Shown: positions 45,271 through 57,400 of the stretch, piece by piece | Numbering within the stretch: position 1 is the first letter of the stretch | How the letters are laid out: the number at the start of each line of letters is the position of its first letter | Origin: Halichondria panicea | Lineage: Eukaryota; Porifera; Demospongiae; Suberitida; Halichondriidae | NCBI RefSeq assembly: GCF_963675165.1 | Contig: NC_087383.1 | Coordinates: forward strand, 4,246,979-4,310,978 | Direction: 5' to 3' | DNA: 64,000 bases | Translations under genes and position numbers: made by a program | The notes under the pieces: generated by a model | What the model saw: only the letters and a program-made list of their open reading frames with translations | Databases searched by the model: none | Told to the model about the DNA's origin: nothing

Positions 45271-46248
45271 ATGAGTGCTGAAACATCACCATCTTCTAAT
45301 GAAGACTCTGACTCTAGCAGCCAAAGCAGTGATTTTGACACAGAACCTTTTCGATACCCTAGCACAACAGACCCCACTTCAGTTAAAGACCAACCTTCTG
45401 TTGAAGCTTTTCCGCTAGAAAATGACTTGGTGCAAGTAAACTTTGGTAAGTGGATGATATTCAGACTATATACTCAACTTGATGAGACATGGCACATGAT
45501 AAGGAACGAAGTCGAATGTGGTGTGCTGGCTGACTCAGTAGTATTAGCTTTAAGCTCTACGATGTACTACAATCCGACAGCTCATGGACCTGGGCCAAGA
45601 AAAGTTGGAGTGATCTGCGTGTACACTACCGAGAAAAACATTGACACTGTAGGCTTCACACTTATCAATTTAGTCCACCACGACATAAAGTTCAAAACAG
45701 AGCAAGCAACGGAGAACTATAAGTTTGCATGGAAAAGAGACCAAGCATCAGTCTGCCTTCGAACACTTTATTGGAATAGTGGGAAGCCGTCATTTTTGCT
45801 ACAGGGAGATCGATGTTCTGGGCCAGTTTGTGGTCGAATCAGAGACGAGTGGCACCTTAATTATGTGAGAGCACCTGAGCCAATTATGTCAAGAAACTTC
45901 GACTATGGTCGATGGGTTTTAACTTTGAAATCCTGTGCCCAATTGACAATAATATGGCACATTTTGAAGGGGGGGATTGAAGGTGGACACATGGGTCCAG
46001 TTGAAATGGTGTGCCCACCCAAAATTGATTGGAGAGATGCAAATGAGGAGCCTGTGTTCCTAGTGTACACTGCTCGCAACAACCGAGAGTACGTTGGTCG
46101 CACAATTTCCACGTTGGTCGAAAGCAACGAAGTTACCAGTTGTTCATATGAGGTGCCCAGAAGAGTGGTAAAGAACCAATACAATCACAGTGTGGTGTGG
46201 GAAAATGATAAACCTGTGTATGTTATGACTTTGGCTAGCCGTCAATAG
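45271..46248 (+). CDS. Bles03/C11orf68-like protein with internally duplicated domain
   Basis: An intronless frame of 325 residues. After an acidic Ser-rich N-terminus (1-50) come two similar domains: GKWMIFRLYTQLDETWHMI at about 59 and YGRWVLTLKSCAQLTIIWHI at about 212, each followed by a helix, GVLADSV or GHMGPVE, and a strand ending ICVYT or FLVYT. That pattern (GKW...W..I...G.LG...K....VICVYT) resembles the Bles03 / DUF1917 fold of human C11orf68, an RNA-cap-binding-like fold of unclear function. The assignment is from pattern memory. It shares a 275-base divergent promoter region with the MPPE1-like gene. Confidence 0.6.
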   Translation: MSAETSPSSNEDSDSSSQSSDFDTEPFRYPSTTDPTSVKDQPSVEAFPLENDLVQVNFGKWMIFRLYTQLDETWHMIRNEVECGVLADSVVLALSSTMYYNPTAHGPGPRKVGVICVYTTEKNIDTVGFTLINLVHHDIKFKTEQATENYKFAWKRDQASVCLRTLYWNSGKPSFLLQGDRCSGPVCGRIRDEWHLNYVRAPEPIMSRNFDYGRWVLTLKSCAQLTIIWHILKGGIEGGHMGPVEMVCPPKIDWRDANEEPVFLVYTARNNREYVGRTISTLVESNEVTSCSYEVPRRVVKNQYNHSVVWENDKPVYVMTLASRQ

Positions 46249-48496
46249 TATACAGCCTATGGATTTTGTGTATCAATATGCAATAACATTCTAGCTATAG
46301 GGGGATCGAGTAAATAGAAAGTCAATAAGGCCTTGCATGAGTTGAACATTCTTAGTACAGTGCATGCTTTCTATTTTATTCTCGCGCCCGTGTTTTTCTA
46401 TTAACAATATTTAAGGGAGTACAAAACATAATAAGGTACACGTGTATAAAACAAAAAGTACAAAGTACAATCAAGGGTGTATATAAAGAGAGAGGGCATG
46501 CAACTGACGATCAACCCTACGTGCGAGGAAAAACTAAACTAAAGCCACAGACCAGATTAAAAATCTAGAATCAAAATACTAATGAAAGCACCACGGGTGC
46601 TCATGCCTCGATGGAGATACCAAAGATATTATAGGTAAAATAAAGCTACTAATAGCTTTTATACACACGTTATAATTATCATGATGAACATTTTGCATTG
46701 CTGCATGCAAACTCAAAGAGTAGGTAATTGAATGATTGTTGTTAGAAATGATGGATGCCAAAAGTTCAAGTCTAAAAATAATGGCTGCATCAGCAGAGCC
46801 TTGCAGCTCTCTTCTGACTTTGCAGCTATATCAATAGTTAGTGCAAAGCTAACTACTAAGTAGAGTAGCATCACTTGGTGAACAAGTTTTGCCGCACTCT
46901 TCTGAAAAGGCTGCAATGGCATTCTCCAAGTAAGCAAAACTAGGCATAACTCGAGAACAAAGCATTATTTGCAAATCAACGAATTAAAATCTATGACTAG
47001 AAGCCTATATAGAAACTCTTACTTCACTTCATTGTCCTTGAGCAGCTGTATAGCATGCAGTCTACACAGACACAGATAAGGCACATTTTTTGTTTGTTTC
47101 CAACACACACATGCAGACACAGGCAGACACACACCCAAACACACTACCGTATATACCTCACTTGCGCATGTGTACAGAGGCATATTAAATAAAAGGTATA
47201 CATCGACATGAAACAGCACCCTTCCCTTGCCTCCCTGTCTAACCTGTCTCTTTACTTTAGCCGACAGCCCACAGCTTCTTTGACTCATAAAAACCAATAG
47301 TGTCAGTCTGTCACTGTTTACGTGTTCCATCATTTCTTCCTCTATACTATCTATGGTTCCATCATAGATCTACATGCATATGCTTGCAACTGCTTCCATC
47401 AGTTCAGTTCAATTTTAACTTGTTTTCTTAATGATCTTTACCAATATCGAAACTCAGAGATTTCCTTGTTGAACATGAGGCCTGTGAAGGAGGCTACTAT
47501 ACATCTCATGTGAGTACACAATTCTTTATCTCTACACCCTAGATTGCATTCTCTCTTTTCGTGCACTTCAACAAAGATATAGGAGTTATTTGATGCACTA
47601 CCATACCTTATACATCTAGGTCTACCCAATTTACTATAATTACATGTATAGTAAATTATATATAGTAGGTCAACTTGATTCCCAAGATCAACACCTACAT
47701 AGCAGTTGCATTAGTACATGGTAAACAGTTACTTATGATATCGTAGCAGGTTATTTTCGTATGGTGAAAATGTTTGTATTGCGTATCACATCCGAAATCC
47801 GAAATTTATCTAGCTCAATAGGTTCTATGTCAATCTATTCTGCAGTATACTGCATGCATGCATATAGTTACTAGAATAATGTCATTCAATGGAAATGTGG
47901 GCAGGGCCATCTAATGCGCATGCTTACAATGTACTGCTGAGGAAAAGTGATGACCTTTTTTTTAGGTAAAAGTTCATGTTATTCAGCGCCTGCCTGCTCT
48001 GGTTCTGCTGAACTGATTTGAGCCCTGCCCTTTCCAAAATCCTGGCTACGCCACTGTGATCGCCCTAATCTATAATGATCGGCACATAAGAAAGCTAGGT
48101 CTGTATATAGTGTAGAACTTCGCTGTGAGATCAGAATTGGTCCAGAGAGTCTTGTGTTGATGTAGACTACATATTTGAGTTTAGATAGAAACGCTGTGGG
48201 TAGAGAGCAGCAGCTAGCTGGAGACCTATACATCTATATTTGTGTAATGATCGTTTTGGTGGCAGATTGTCACGTACTGTAAGAACTATATTGTTGAAGA
48301 AAGTTCACTAACGGCCGTGCAAAGCTTCACTGTGGGATGAGAAGTCGTTATGCTGATATACAGTACCTATACTGAGTTTTAGAGCGAAACCGCTGGAGTG
48401 GAGAGCAGCTGCATGAAGCAAGTTTGAACCTTGATTGACCAACCACCACCAAACTACCGCTACCACGGTTGATCTCGATTGAACCCGATTATAGCC
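46249..48496. other. Intergenic, mostly repeats
   Basis: No supported gene. It contains the long repeat listed at 46585-47185 and dispersed fragments such as TTTCCAAAATCCTGGCTACGCC near 48030-48055, whose relative is near 57590-57630. Short open frames here (for example at 47322-47513) have no recognisable family. Confidence 0.5.
46585..47185. repeat. Long dispersed repeat X, copy 1
   Basis: About 600 bases match, in reverse complement, the segment at 55445-56045 almost end to end (e.g. GTTCTCGAGTTATGCCTAGT, GAGAGCTGCAAGGCTCT, AGGTATAyACGGTA followed by a GT-rich tract). No coding frame is kept between copies. Confidence 0.85.
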
Positions 48497-49243
48497 TAGA
48501 CTGGAAACCACGCCCCTTTCTTTAGGGAAAGAGACTGGCCAGGTGACTATCAACGACTCGTCCCAACGGAATGCTTGGAATGTAGTGTGTGCATGAATGC
48601 GTGGGAGATATCTAAACCACAATATTGCATAAATTTTATTTTAATATTATGTGAGTATTAATATTTTTAGCTGTACAGTTGCAGTATAAATGTTATGTCT
48701 ACTTAGCTAGCTGTTTGGATATAAGTTGTCTATCAGTACTTCTCCAATGAAGCAATTCTAAAGTTGCTATATTAAACCTGGCTGGCTACAAGGCCACTGC
48801 AAAAATAACAGACAAAAGTCAGTAGCAGAGATCAGATATATTTGTCTCTCTGCCAACTGGTTTAGAAAGTCCCTTGCTTTGCCCTATTGCCAGCAACATT
48901 TGAGTTTCTATTACAGCGGTATCATTGCCACAGACAGGACAAGAACTAGGTACATCCAGGTGACAGAGCTAGCTCCAGACTTGCACATAGTTTTGCAGCA
49001 GTTGACTTGTGATTGAAATTAAGTTTGGTAGGTGGCTGAGCTAGCTAGCTTGCTAGAGTCATTATATCTATGGTAATGCTAGAGTACAGTAGATCTAGCC
49101 AAAGTATACTAAACCGCAACACTGGTGACCACACCCTTTTCCCTGAACCACTTCCGCAAAATTCAGTACGCAATGAAGACGAGTTGTTGATAGTCACCTG
49201 GCCAGTCTCTTTCCCTAAAGAAAGGGGCGTGGTTTCCAGTCTA
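48497..49243. mobile_element. 747-bp TIR element TAGACTGG (9-bp TSD)
   Basis: Terminal repeats of about 70 bases start TAGACTGGAAACCACGCCCC and run through AAAGAGACTGGCCAGGTGAC to the ...CGTC segment; the right copy is inverted with few changes. Both sides are flanked by ATTATAGCC (48488-48496, 49244-49252). No transposase frame is present, so it is non-autonomous. Confidence 0.9.
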
Positions 49244-49321
49244 ATTATAGCCTCGCTTCGCTCGGAATAAACCACGTATATGAATATCAATATTTGAGTC
49301 TTGAATATCGTTATCTTAGAA

Positions 49322-49381
49322 ATACTGCAATCGCTGCACTTCTTAGTGCAGCAGTACAAATCCTATAAGCGTGTCCCCCAC
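49322..49381. repeat. Solo remnant of the RecQ-element terminus
   Basis: ATACTGCAATCGCTGCAC...CAGTACAAATCCTATAAGCG matches the inner right end of the RecQ-bearing element (19680-19745) with small gaps. The matching GC-rich tip is missing here. It shows that element family has, or had, other copies. Confidence 0.75.
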
Positions 49382-50247
49382 TCTTCGTAGTAAATGTGCA
49401 TCAGCACAGTGTATAGTACTGCATGTATATAGCTCAACCGAGGCATCAGCCACCCACGATATACTTTCATTATCATGCATTGATATCAACGTTTGAAAAG
49501 TACACTACTATATACCACATTTCTTATAAGTTTGTCATTCTGTGTGGGTGTAGGTACAAGGACTCAACCAGCCAGAAAGTTGAAGTGTCAGTTCAGAGAT
49601 TAATATCCCATCATAGGTGAGTTGAGTTTCTCCCGCTATCCATGCATGCCATTATGTATGTTTGATCAGAGACAGCGGCTATGTTTAATTTTGCTGGCAG
49701 AGAGGCGTTTATTAGCAATGGCGTAGTCAGCGGGGGGCTGGCGGGGCTAGAGCCCCCCATTTTATGCTCCATATATACACTCCAACTCAGCTTGAATCAT
49801 CGTCATCTTTCTATCTATCCTGTGCTGTACTGCATGCATAGTTACTAGAATAATGTCGAAGTAAGGTTCTAGCAGTAATGGTGGACATAATTATGTGTAC
49901 TGTATTGTTGTTGTGTTGGCTCTAACTTAGCTAAGACTGGTTTCTGATATTGCATGCATGTTGCTTGATATAGTGAGTATTGCAAACAAGTACAATATTG
50001 TAGTTCCCTTGAGGCATCCGTCTGTAGCTATTGTCAATAAGTTTTTAAAATTAATTTTAAGAAAGTTGTCCCAAATGATTCAGTTGATACTGCATGTATA
50101 ATTATGAAAATTATAAGAAAAGTGTTATGTATAAAGGTTAGGTTGTGCATGTGGTATATGTAAATCTGTGAATTTAGAGTTTTTTATGACTTGCCACACA
50201 TTAATAGCTACATTTGTATACACTGAAGACTCACAAAGACAGAGCAT
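49382..50247. other. Intergenic, no gene recognised
   Basis: This stretch contains a G/C-rich dispersed-repeat scrap (GGCGTAGTCAGCGGGGGGC, near 49725) and AT-rich sequence. Nothing else is identified. Confidence 0.4.
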
Positions 50248-51804
50248 TTAAGTGTTTATGCTATGGACGTACGTACGTATAGTCAGGTTGTCCTCGTCTC
50301 TAACTCGCCACTTGTACCAACGAGACAGGAGGCAGTACAGGACCAATCCAATCAGACTTAGTGCAGTTGATATTGAAGTGTGAATCAAATCGCAATACCC
50401 TACGTCACATACAGAGTAGAATACTGTAAACAATAAAACACCGAGAGCTATAGAAATAAAGAACACGAGTATTGTAGAACCGGTTAGGATACCACGCATC
50501 CTGTACGGTGATTGGGCACACACAAACTTGAGCATTGAATTTACTATGGAAACTGCAGCAATCCCAAAGAAAGCACAATATGCAATGTGTAGTGAAGGCT
50601 TGATGATAGTAGTATCGTTAGAGAAAAAGTATGTGATTATAGTAGCAATCAAATAGACAACAGTACCAAGTGTGATGAGAAATGAGCTTATTCCGATCTG
50701 CTTGAGAGTGCTTGGTAACCTGTTCCTTATCAATGGATAGATAGCAAATTCGTATGCTATAGTTGCAATAATTCCGCTCAGCCAAGGACTGTAACTAAAA
50801 TTGTACACGAGTTGTGAAGTGCAGTTATTCATATTGAATGTGCTATACATGTAGAGTCTCTGTGTAGAGCTTGTTGCCACGGAGATGATCAGTAAAGGTA
50901 GAAGAAGAATCAACATTTTGAAGAATGTTTTGACGTCGTCAACTTGCTCTGTAGTGAAAGGTCCACCATAGTTTGTCTTCCCCAGGTCTAGTCTAGAGGG
51001 CACGTCTTCCTCCCAGTATGTGAGGGAACTGCGGCTAATTGGAGCTTTATTTTTGACTGCAAACTTGAGAACTTGATAGATAATCTTGAATGCATTTGGT
51101 AATTGTAGCTCAGTAACTAGAAACTTGTTAGGGAGAAGAAATATTGAGCAACAAGTAAGTGACGTACAAATAGTTGGTAGCAGACTAAACAATTGTATTG
51201 TCCAGTTAGTGTTGCAAGAAGTCAGCCAGGTGTACAGCACATCAGCTAGCCAACAACCAGCAAATATTGAGAATACGAACCAGGTTATAAAACTAGTGAT
51301 GTTAGTAGCTGAAGCATCTTGCATCTGATCCAAGCCTACTTGTAGTGCTGTCATTAAGCCTGCTGTAGCACCAATAAGCCCAATAGCATACACCATTGGA
51401 GCAACTCCTCCACTCAGAACATGCGATAATGTATTAGTCTCATGTTTAAAGCTTTCCAAGAGTAAGACACTTATGCACCCTGCTATTGAGGCAATCAAAA
51501 GCATACAACAAGCTGCCCTGAACACTTTGAAATATCCAAACTTTGCGTCTGCCAACCAGCCAGGAATAGGGGCACAAATGAATAATGGTACTACAGGGAG
51601 TAGTCCCAGTTGGTAGTAGGTGTCCATGTCCTTCAGCCCTTGAAACAAAGCTCTATACAGTCTAAACAATAGCCATATTGAAGTACATAACATGCAGGTC
51701 CACAGCAGAACTAGGTGGGCTCCTCTTGAGTGGAACTGCTTTACACAGCTCATTCTTCTGGTTCTTGAGTAATGCCTATAGGTAATAGTACTTACTGTTT
51801 TCAC
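50248..51804 (-). CDS. POT/PTR2-like (SLC15-type) membrane transporter
   Basis: A single exon of 518 residues with about 11-12 hydrophobic segments. The N-terminal half has PGWLADAKFGYFKVF, corresponding to the loop 2-3 signature (GxLADxxxGxF) of proton-coupled oligopeptide/nitrate transporters. The central cytoplasmic loop has YWEEDVPSRLDLG followed by EQVDDVKTFFKMLILLLPL, typical for the segment before TM7 in that family; FSYSPWLSGIIATIAYEFAIYPL follows. The ExxERF proton-coupling motif of TM1 is not evident, so coupling and substrate are uncertain. Two in-frame starts are possible (MKTVSTIT or MSCVKQF). No introns. Confidence 0.8.
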   Translation of the reverse strand: MKTVSTITYRHYSRTRRMSCVKQFHSRGAHLVLLWTCMLCTSIWLLFRLYRALFQGLKDMDTYYQLGLLPVVPLFICAPIPGWLADAKFGYFKVFRAACCMLLIASIAGCISVLLLESFKHETNTLSHVLSGGVAPMVYAIGLIGATAGLMTALQVGLDQMQDASATNITSFITWFVFSIFAGCWLADVLYTWLTSCNTNWTIQLFSLLPTICTSLTCCSIFLLPNKFLVTELQLPNAFKIIYQVLKFAVKNKAPISRSSLTYWEEDVPSRLDLGKTNYGGPFTTEQVDDVKTFFKMLILLLPLLIISVATSSTQRLYMYSTFNMNNCTSQLVYNFSYSPWLSGIIATIAYEFAIYPLIRNRLPSTLKQIGISSFLITLGTVVYLIATIITYFFSNDTTIIKPSLHIAYCAFFGIAAVSIVNSMLKFVCAQSPYRMRGILTGSTILVFFISIALGVLLFTVFYSVCDVGYCDLIHTSISTALSLIGLVLYCLLSRWYKWRVRDEDNLTIRTYVHSINT

Positions 51805-51918
51805 TCTAAGAAATAAAGAGCTTTGTTAGAGTTATTACGTGCATATATACAATTTCTGCGTATGGTTTTCTTTCAATGTTTTTATAGCAAACTGATAGAT
51901 AACTGTAATTCTAAATAT

Positions 51919-52336
51919 GTGACAGGCTCTGGGAAAACCAGACTATTGGAGCAGACTAAAATATGTGTGATTAATGTACCAAATAATAGAGCAGAGCATT
52001 GCCTACACAATGATATGCTTAGTGTTCACATACCTAGTTTCATACCCGAGTCATGCACGTTGGAAACTCGAAGCCGTAAAATGTAGTATCGAGAAAAACG
52101 ACTCTCAAAGATTGCTTAATTAGGAAAAATAAGGTAATAGCGAAACTTTGGACGAAGCGTTTCGATGGAAAGAGTTGGATTTAGAGCATCAGATTTTACA
52201 GAGAGGTAGTAGAAGGACTGTAGATACTTATACATCAATAACATTTTATTTGAGATTTTATACTGTTGGCATAAATTTAGCTGTAGCTCAATACTAAATT
52301 CTGCTCCAATAGTCTGGTTTTCCCAGAGCCTGTCAC
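51919..52336. mobile_element. 418-bp inverted-repeat element GTGACAGG
   Basis: The first 37 bases (GTGACAGGCTCTGGGAAAAC...) are repeated exactly in inverse at 52300-52336. ATAT lies on both outer sides, a possible 4-base duplication. There is no coding capacity. It lies just upstream of the transporter start codon. Confidence 0.82.
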
Positions 52337-53367
52337 ATATGGTAGAGTTTGTACAAACATGGCCAAGCCTTAATTTTTTAAGCTTTAAATTAGGGGCAAA
52401 AATATAATTATTGTAGTAAACTTTCAGTTAATTTATTGCTTAATTGTCACTTGCAAGGTATATATATCTATCATATAGACCTAGGTCTACGTACGTGTAG
52501 TCTAGAGGGTATGTATTCCTGTAGAAGCCTTGCATGTACTAGAACTTGGAAAATGGTTTTGATGGCTTTAGGTGACTTTGGCTCCACAAAAACATTGAAT
52601 GGCTGAACACATTATACAGCGATAGCATTTGTATATCTAGTGTGCGCATTAGAATTGAGCATGGAAAGTAGAGAATTTAAATGCAGCTAAATGGCGTTGC
52701 TATCAGTAAAAAAGAAACTGTTTAATTTGAAGACCCTGGCTTAGCATCTGCTAACCACCCTAGCAATGGAATACAATGAATGTTAGTGCTGTGAACCCTT
52801 GAAAAACAAATCCCTTGTCCTAGCTTTATACAAGTGTATCAATACACATTGTACTCCACAACGGAACTCTAGCTAGCTGCATGTTACCAAAAATTAATTA
52901 AATTCCTATCGGGCTCTGCACTACACTCGGTTGATTGGTGAAGGTCTCTCGATCAATAAATCGAAGTTATGATCAATTGGCTGGACACTGTATTTACAGA
53001 CACTGAACGTATTTGGGCTCAAAGTGATGTAGCATATCTACTTTATACATCTACTTACAAGTGTAAAATAATGACAGAGAGCAGTGCGCACCCCCCAACC
53101 AGCAGCAATTGCAACCGTGTTTGTCAAATAGTTGGTACTTTATAACCCTACTCTCTGTCATTCACCTTGGGGCTCATGCAATCTCTGCATCTTTACCTGT
53201 ATGTTGAAACACTATAATTATTATGGCTTATATTCTAGATATCACAAAGTTACACCATAAATTATAGTGTCTAAATGTATCATTCTGAGCACAGAAATCA
53301 GTGGTTGGCCAATTGCAAATGTCCGATTTATTGCAATAGGAATTTGAGGTTGATTTTTGATCAGCAG

Positions 53368-53598
53368 CTAGGCTAGAGTTTCGCTATAGTCATCAGTTCT
53401 TACATTTTTGCAGGAGTCCTTACTGGTGAGAATATCAGCACTGTCCGAACTGATTTTGTTTTTGTCCGGTAATTGCAACCACCGGACGTCGTCTTCTTTC
53501 AGCTGTAACACAAACAATTCTTTCAATATTTTAAGTGGTAGATGGCTAACAAAGCGTTCTTGAATGGTGTCTGTATCTGCGAATGCTATTGTTTGCAT
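53368..53598 (-). CDS. Unrecognised small open frame (76 codons)
   Basis: The frame starts MQTIAFADTDTIQERFVSHL and is rich in charged residues; TGTGTTACAG/CTGAAAGAAG inside it could be a splice acceptor, so part may be an exon of an unseen gene. I recognise no family. It lies upstream of and opposite to the sacsin-like gene. Existence as a gene is uncertain. Confidence 0.2.
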   Translation of the reverse strand: MQTIAFADTDTIQERFVSHLPLKILKELFVLQLKEDDVRWLQLPDKNKISSDSADILTSKDSCKNVRTDDYSETLA

Positions 53599-54489
53599 TG
53601 TGTGGCTATTGTTAGCCTCGTTCCCTCCATAACTTTCTCTATAACCATATTCATGTATTCACAGCAGACACATAGTAATCAATAAAATTAATGACAAATG
53701 TCACCCCATACATTCGTGCATGACTAGCATGACTATTCATAAGGTGCAAAAAACAGTATAATTATTAATAATTATGGTTGTATTATAGCTTCAATCACTG
53801 TTCCCTCCCTCCAAACTTAGATCTAGTGTACATGTAGTTAATGCTATAGGTATATAGTCATAAACCTAGCTCTCTGTATGAGTCCAGTTTTTAGAAGCCC
53901 GAAAAAGGGGAGTAAGAGTACGCATGCATGCTTGTATGTTTAGACTAGACCTATCTATAATTATATTCATGCATGCTAAGAAAGTTGAACAATCATGAAT
54001 TTATCACAATGTCCTGTTTCTCAGAACATTAATTTTGACCACTTTTGTAGGTAAATTTCTTAGCATAGGCAGTATAGACTCTAATCTAGATAGACATCAC
54101 ATGTTAGATTCTTGGTTGTTTCTCAGAACATTTATAGAACATTGTGTCTATTTTTAGTACAAGCCAATATGCTATAAAAGCCCCAGTCATACTTGGTCAC
54201 TCTACCCTTACAGAACTGACCACAGTTACAGGAAACTAAACTTCCTGGGTAAAAACTTCCAGGCAGCTATAACAAGAATCTCTATTAGTTGTATCATGAA
54301 TCAGGTGAGTTCGTACCTTCAAGAGCTATAGAGATTTAGTGTGTATTACAAACTTTGATCACTTTTACACCGTCCTTGAGTTGTGTGGTGTTATCATCTT
54401 ACTACCGTACCTACCCATCTTTTTCATTCGTGGTATGCTAATTAATCGATGCATGACTCCTACCGTGACTCACTTTTATAGCTCTCTTC

Positions 54490-57400
54490 ATGATGGATGA
54501 AGAAGAATTTGGACAGAAAAGGCCTCCCCTGTCTGTTACCATAAAGGGAATCCTTGAGAGGTATCCTGATGGACAAATCTTCAAGGTGAAGACTCCTTTT
54601 ATGCAAATAACTGTAAATTTTGCCTGTACATGTGTACTAGAGGCCTTGTTTACCGTAACTCAACTGGAAACTTCTGCATAATTATAGTATATGCTATAGT
54701 AGAGTACTCAAATCAATGCTCAAATTAAGTCTGGTGCTTAGGACAGTTACGGTACAAGCAATTGCACTTTTTTAACTTAGTGTAAGATCATGTGGTGCAT
54801 GGTTTCTTAGCTGTAAAGCTGAGGGAATGTACCAGGGCTGTAACTAATTGACCAAGGCTATCAGGCACGGCCAATTAGTCATAAAAAGCCACTAATCACT
54901 ATATAGGGTTGTCAGGATATGTGCATGGGATATATCCCTAGGTAGTCACTAGTTAGGCCAGGTGACCATATTAGTGTTGTTTTATAACGCATGTGGGAGG
55001 GCGATTATTATGTAAAAAAACAGTGAAAGTTATTCTACTTCACAATGGGCCTGCCTATATAAAAGCTGGCATGCAACTATACCTCAACAGTACGAAGCAA
55101 ACTTGAAGAGTATACAAGTTGCTTGATGCCTTGAGGCAAGTTATGGAAGAGGTGATGATGATTCAAGGATAGAAGCAAGATAGAAGCAAGGATTAGAAGC
55201 ACTTAAAAAGTATCGTAATTATATGCATTTCCTGTCATGAATATTTTAAAAAGTGGGTGGATCTGCAGAATTCACTGGCTGCTTTTGCAGCTCTTTTTTC
55301 CGACTCTTGTAGCTGACCTTTATAGTTAGTGCTTTAGTGCAAGGTTAACTAACATTCAAAAGTTGAAACTTTAATCCAGCTTCCACTATGCATCAGCGAC
55401 CTCTGGTGCTTTCAATTAAGGCATCTAAGTCAAAAACTTATTATGACTCGGTGCGCATGCGCAAGCGAGGTATACGGTACTGTGTTTGTGTGTCTGTGTG
55501 TGTGTCTGTGTAGATTGCTACAGCTACTCAAGGATGAATCAAGTGCAAGTAAGAGTTTTTATAGGCTTCTAGTCATGTTTACTTGGATTTTAATTTGTGG
55601 ATTTGCAAAATAATGCTTCGTTCTCGAGTTATGCCTAGTTTTGCTTACTTGGAATGCCATTGCAGCCTTTTCAGAAGAGTGCATGCGTAGCGAAACTTGT
55701 CCATCGAGTGTTGCTACTCTACTTAGTAGTTAGCTCTGCACTAGAACGCTATAGCTATTGGTAGCTGCAACAGTGAGAAGAGAGCTGCAAGGCTCTACCG
55801 ATGCAGCCATTAATCTTGGCTTGAACTTTTGGCATCAATCGTTTTTAACAACAATCATGGCCGATCATTACCCACTCTTTGAGTTTCCCTGTGATTCTGA
55901 ATTCTGCCTGCATGCAGCAAATTAATGCAAGATTGTTCATCAAATTCATGATATAGTGTGTGTGTAAAAGCTATTAGTAGCTTTATGTTAAGTAGCTTTG
56001 GCACCTCCACCAGGCATCAGCACGGGTGCTTCATTATACTAACAGTATAGGGCAAGTTACTAACAGTATAGGGCAAGGCTGCTCAACATAATCATTCTAC
56101 TTCTTGGAATGAGTTAATTGTTCCAGTAAAACTACTCCCACCACACTCCTGTGAATATAGTCTCTATATGGACTTTTCTAGGAAACTATATAGTACACAA
56201 CAATAGCAGTAACTCAGAACAGTACAGTGGTTTTCCTTACCTTTGCAGGCTATACTAAGAGCATTGCAACCACAATGTAGTAAATATAGTATTTTGGTTG
56301 GCTTCTGTTATGATTGTTAGTAACAAGCCAACAAAATTACTTGCTATGGCCTGCAAAATGCAAACTGTAACTGGTTTTAATTTGGCAATTTCAAAACTGC
56401 CAAATTAGTGGACCTAATTGCTGTAGTAGCCTAAGACATCAAATTAAAAATCGCCAAATTCTAATAGCTCACTCGCCAAATAATTATAATAGCCGCTAAA
56501 AGTTCCAGGTGTCTCATATTTTGTCTGACTGAAGTGATGGTAGCTCTGATGGTAGCTCAGCTAACTTGTTGCTTGGTTCATTGTGGCTAAATGATATGAG
56601 CTAAAACTTGTATGCATAGCTATAGGGAGCGGAGGGCCTATATTTACTAGGCTCAAAATTGGATATTTCCGAAAGCAGCTTGTTGACCTCAAGCATTATA
56701 ATTATAGAAGGAGTGCTGTGAAAGTAGAGTAGTAACCCCTCGAGTTGTGTGAAAAGTCTGCAATAGCCAGTATTTTACCCATCATTGATTTTTGTGATGT
56801 GTGGGTGGACTAAAATAACACAGACAGGTAATCACTACATTGTGGTTGCAGTGCTCTTGGAGTTATAGCCTGCAAAGGTATGGAAAACCACTGTACACAA
56901 TCATTGTGCATGTGAACAGGCTTATTTAGGCACATTGTGCTTTCTATAATGCCTATATCAAAGTATGCATCATGACAAGCTCTCCATATTCTTATAAAGA
57001 ATTATAGAGTATCCACCTTTTTCTCTCAGTAATAATAATTTTTTTATATAGGAGATGATTCAGAATGCTGATGATGCTGGAGCTACAACAGTGTGGTTTT
57101 ATGTTGACGAGAGACAGCATAGCACTTCCAACCTCCCTCATCGTGGCTTGGCCATGTTCCAAGGCCCGGCTCTGGTAGCTGCCAATAATGCCTGCTTTAC
57201 AGAAGAGGACTGGAAGGGAATACAGAGCTTGCAGCAGAGTATCAAGGCCGAGGATCCCTTTAAAGTTGGAAGGTTTGGGATTGGATTCAACTCTGTCTAC
57301 CATCTCACTGGTGAGTTGATTCAAGTCATAGTGTTAACTCTTTGTGCTTCCATGCAACTACATGCTGCTTGCAAAGCATTCCGACCATAATTATATGACC

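Larger units (their letters stand above)
51805..54489. other. Intergenic between transporter and sacsin-like gene
   Basis: It contains a 418-bp inverted-repeat element (51919-52336), a loose inverted pair AATGACAGAGAG/CTCTCTGTCATT at 53069-53161, and a small minus-strand frame (53368-53598). A possible non-coding first exon ending ATGAATCAG/GTGAGT at about 54304 may belong to the sacsin-like gene. Confidence 0.5.

Noticed and set aside
45884-46184. Minus-strand frames opposite the Bles03-like gene
   Set aside because: The plus-strand frame is full length with a duplicated domain; the minus frames have none.
51906-51960. A Walker A-like peptide (VTGSGKTR) in a plus-strand open frame
   Set aside because: It is translated from the terminal repeat GTGACAGGCTCTGGGAAAAC of a small inverted-repeat element; the same bases occur inverted at 52300-52336 and there is no other ATPase sequence.
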